Of a DNA stretch of 6,217 bases, positions 5,761-6,217 are shown piece after piece. Numbering within the stretch: the first letter of the stretch is position 1; every line of letters starts with the position of its first letter. This DNA is from Akkermansiaceae bacterium. GTDB taxonomy: Bacteria; Verrucomicrobiota; Verrucomicrobiia; Verrucomicrobiales; Akkermansiaceae. The notes below the pieces were generated by a model. The model saw only the letters and a list, made by a program, of their open reading frames with translations, made no database searches and was not told where the DNA came from. A program made the translations under genes and the position numbers. The stretch lies in the NCBI GenBank assembly GCA_023301335.1, contig JALZVA010000008.1, positions 1-6,217 on the forward strand, written 5' to 3'.

Positions 5761-5992
5761 AACTGAAGGGATGATAAGAAAAAAAAATTACGGAGGAAAG
5801 TTATTTACCTTAGAAATCTCTCATCCTGTTTAAGTCTTTTGTCAATTACCTTAGAGACTCCTTAACAACCAATTAGATAAGCACAAAAAAATATATTTTT
5901 CACTGCCTTTAGAGTGACTTTACACCCTCTTTTTACTATCTTAAAATGAGCTGACAATAGCACCTTATACTAAACTACAAACAATAATTACT
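5761..5992. other. AT-rich divergent intergenic region
   Basis: This 232-bp spacer separates the divergent phosphatase and YegP-like genes and must carry both promoters. For the + strand gene the best -10 is TATACT (5966-5971), without a good -35. For the minus gene a perfect TTGACA is visible on the minus strand around 5838-5843 but no matching -10 follows at normal spacing. A 9-A run lies at 5779-5787 and a 14-bp AT palindrome at 5887-5900. I see no RNA gene and no convincing small ORF here. Confidence 0.5.
5966..5971 (+). promoter_or_regulatory. Candidate -10 box for the YegP-like gene
   Basis: TATACT matches five of six -10 bases and lies 21 bases before the ATG at 5993, predicting a start near 5978 and a leader of only ~15 nt. 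The -35 position (5943-5948, AAAATG) is poor, so this is tentative. Confidence 0.3.
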
Positions 5993-6217
5993 ATGTTCGA
6001 AATCTACCAAAGTGAAAACACTAAGAAGTTCCATTTCCGCCTTAAAGCACGTAACGGAGAAATCATTTTTACTGGCCAAGGCTATAAAGATAAGTCTGGC
6101 TGCGAAAACGGGGTAGAATCCGTCCGTAAAAATGCACCTCAGGAAGAACGCTTTGAGGTAAAGGAAGCTAAGGATGGCCGTAAGTATTTTGTTCTTAAAG
6201 CCTCAAATGGGCAGGTC
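5993..6217 (+). CDS. YegP/DUF1508 family protein, 3' end outside window
   Basis: 75 residues are visible before the window ends, with no stop. The first DUF1508 unit spans about residues 2-50: FEIYQSENTKKFHFRLKA, then NGEIIFTGQGY, then the hallmark CENGVESVRKNA (37-48). A second unit begins at about residue 53 (RFEVKEAKDGRKYFVLKASNGQV) and repeats the pattern of charged strand followed by FxLKAxNGxV. E. coli YegP has two such units in about 110 residues, so roughly 35 residues are probably missing. The family is small, cytoplasmic and of poorly understood function. The start is fixed by the family's usual MFEIY beginning. There is no Shine-Dalgarno: the 25 bases before the ATG contain no G. 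It is divergent from the phosphatase gene. Confidence 0.9.
   Translation, partial: MFEIYQSENTKKFHFRLKARNGEIIFTGQGYKDKSGCENGVESVRKNAPQEERFEVKEAKDGRKYFVLKASNGQV

Noticed and set aside
5771..5833. 20-codon + strand ORF and a GGAGG at 5792-5796 in the divergent spacer
   Set aside because: The GGAGG is inside the ORF rather than before its ATG, the only start it could serve is an ATT, and the peptide is Lys-rich from a poly-A run.
5887..5900. 14-bp AT palindrome AAAAATATATTTTT as an operator
   Set aside because: It is a simple A-tract/T-tract junction in very AT-rich DNA and likely to arise by chance.
5911..5935. AGAGTG/CACCCT stem followed by a T-run as a + strand terminator
   Set aside because: The stem has a mismatch and only five pairs, and there is no + strand gene upstream to terminate.

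Overview
The window reads as chromosomal DNA of a Gram-negative bacterium with moderate to low GC. It carries two housekeeping genes (rpsO, parB), a predicted lipoprotein and a YegP-type gene. The ParB N-terminus (MAKKALGKGLGALI), the S15 sequence and the gene mix make me lean towards Verrucomicrobiota (Opitutales/Puniceicoccales-like). That placement is a weak inference, not a demonstrated one.

Layout, left to right. (1) Positions 1-1740 (+) hold the C-terminal 579 codons of a large SMC/Rad50-like ATPase whose 5' part lies outside the window. The hinge-like start, return coiled coil, SGGE signature and IDEAF Walker B resemble JetC of the Wadjet (JetABCD/MksBEF) anti-plasmid system. No jetD follows it. 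(2) Positions 1887-2534 (+) encode a small protein with two membrane segments and a TPR-like cytosolic part, with promoter-like elements just upstream. (3) Positions 2545-4438 (-) hold parB followed by a glutaminyl-cyclase-like M28 lipoprotein gene. The two overlap by 17 bp, and the lipoprotein gene ends 10 bp from the convergent TPR gene. (4) Positions 4571-4828 (-) are rpsO, with a structured, repeat-containing 131-bp leader. (5) Positions 4960-5760 (-) encode a PHP-family histidinol-phosphatase. (6) After a 232-bp AT-rich divergent spacer, 5993-6217 (+) is the start of a YegP/DUF1508 gene cut by the window edge.

How it fits together. The minus-strand block hisJ/hisK-like - rpsO - parB - glutaminyl cyclase is co-directional. 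Only parB and the cyclase are tightly coupled by overlapping frames. The 131- and 132-bp gaps before rpsO and parB each contain promoter-like hexamers and inverted repeats, so these genes probably have their own transcription starts. Neither parA nor pnp, the usual partners of parB and rpsO, lies next to them. The left edge is the only part that looks like an accessory or defence region. Its system can only be judged from the sequence upstream of this window. Apart from the cyclase gene, starts in this window lack recognisable Shine-Dalgarno sequences.
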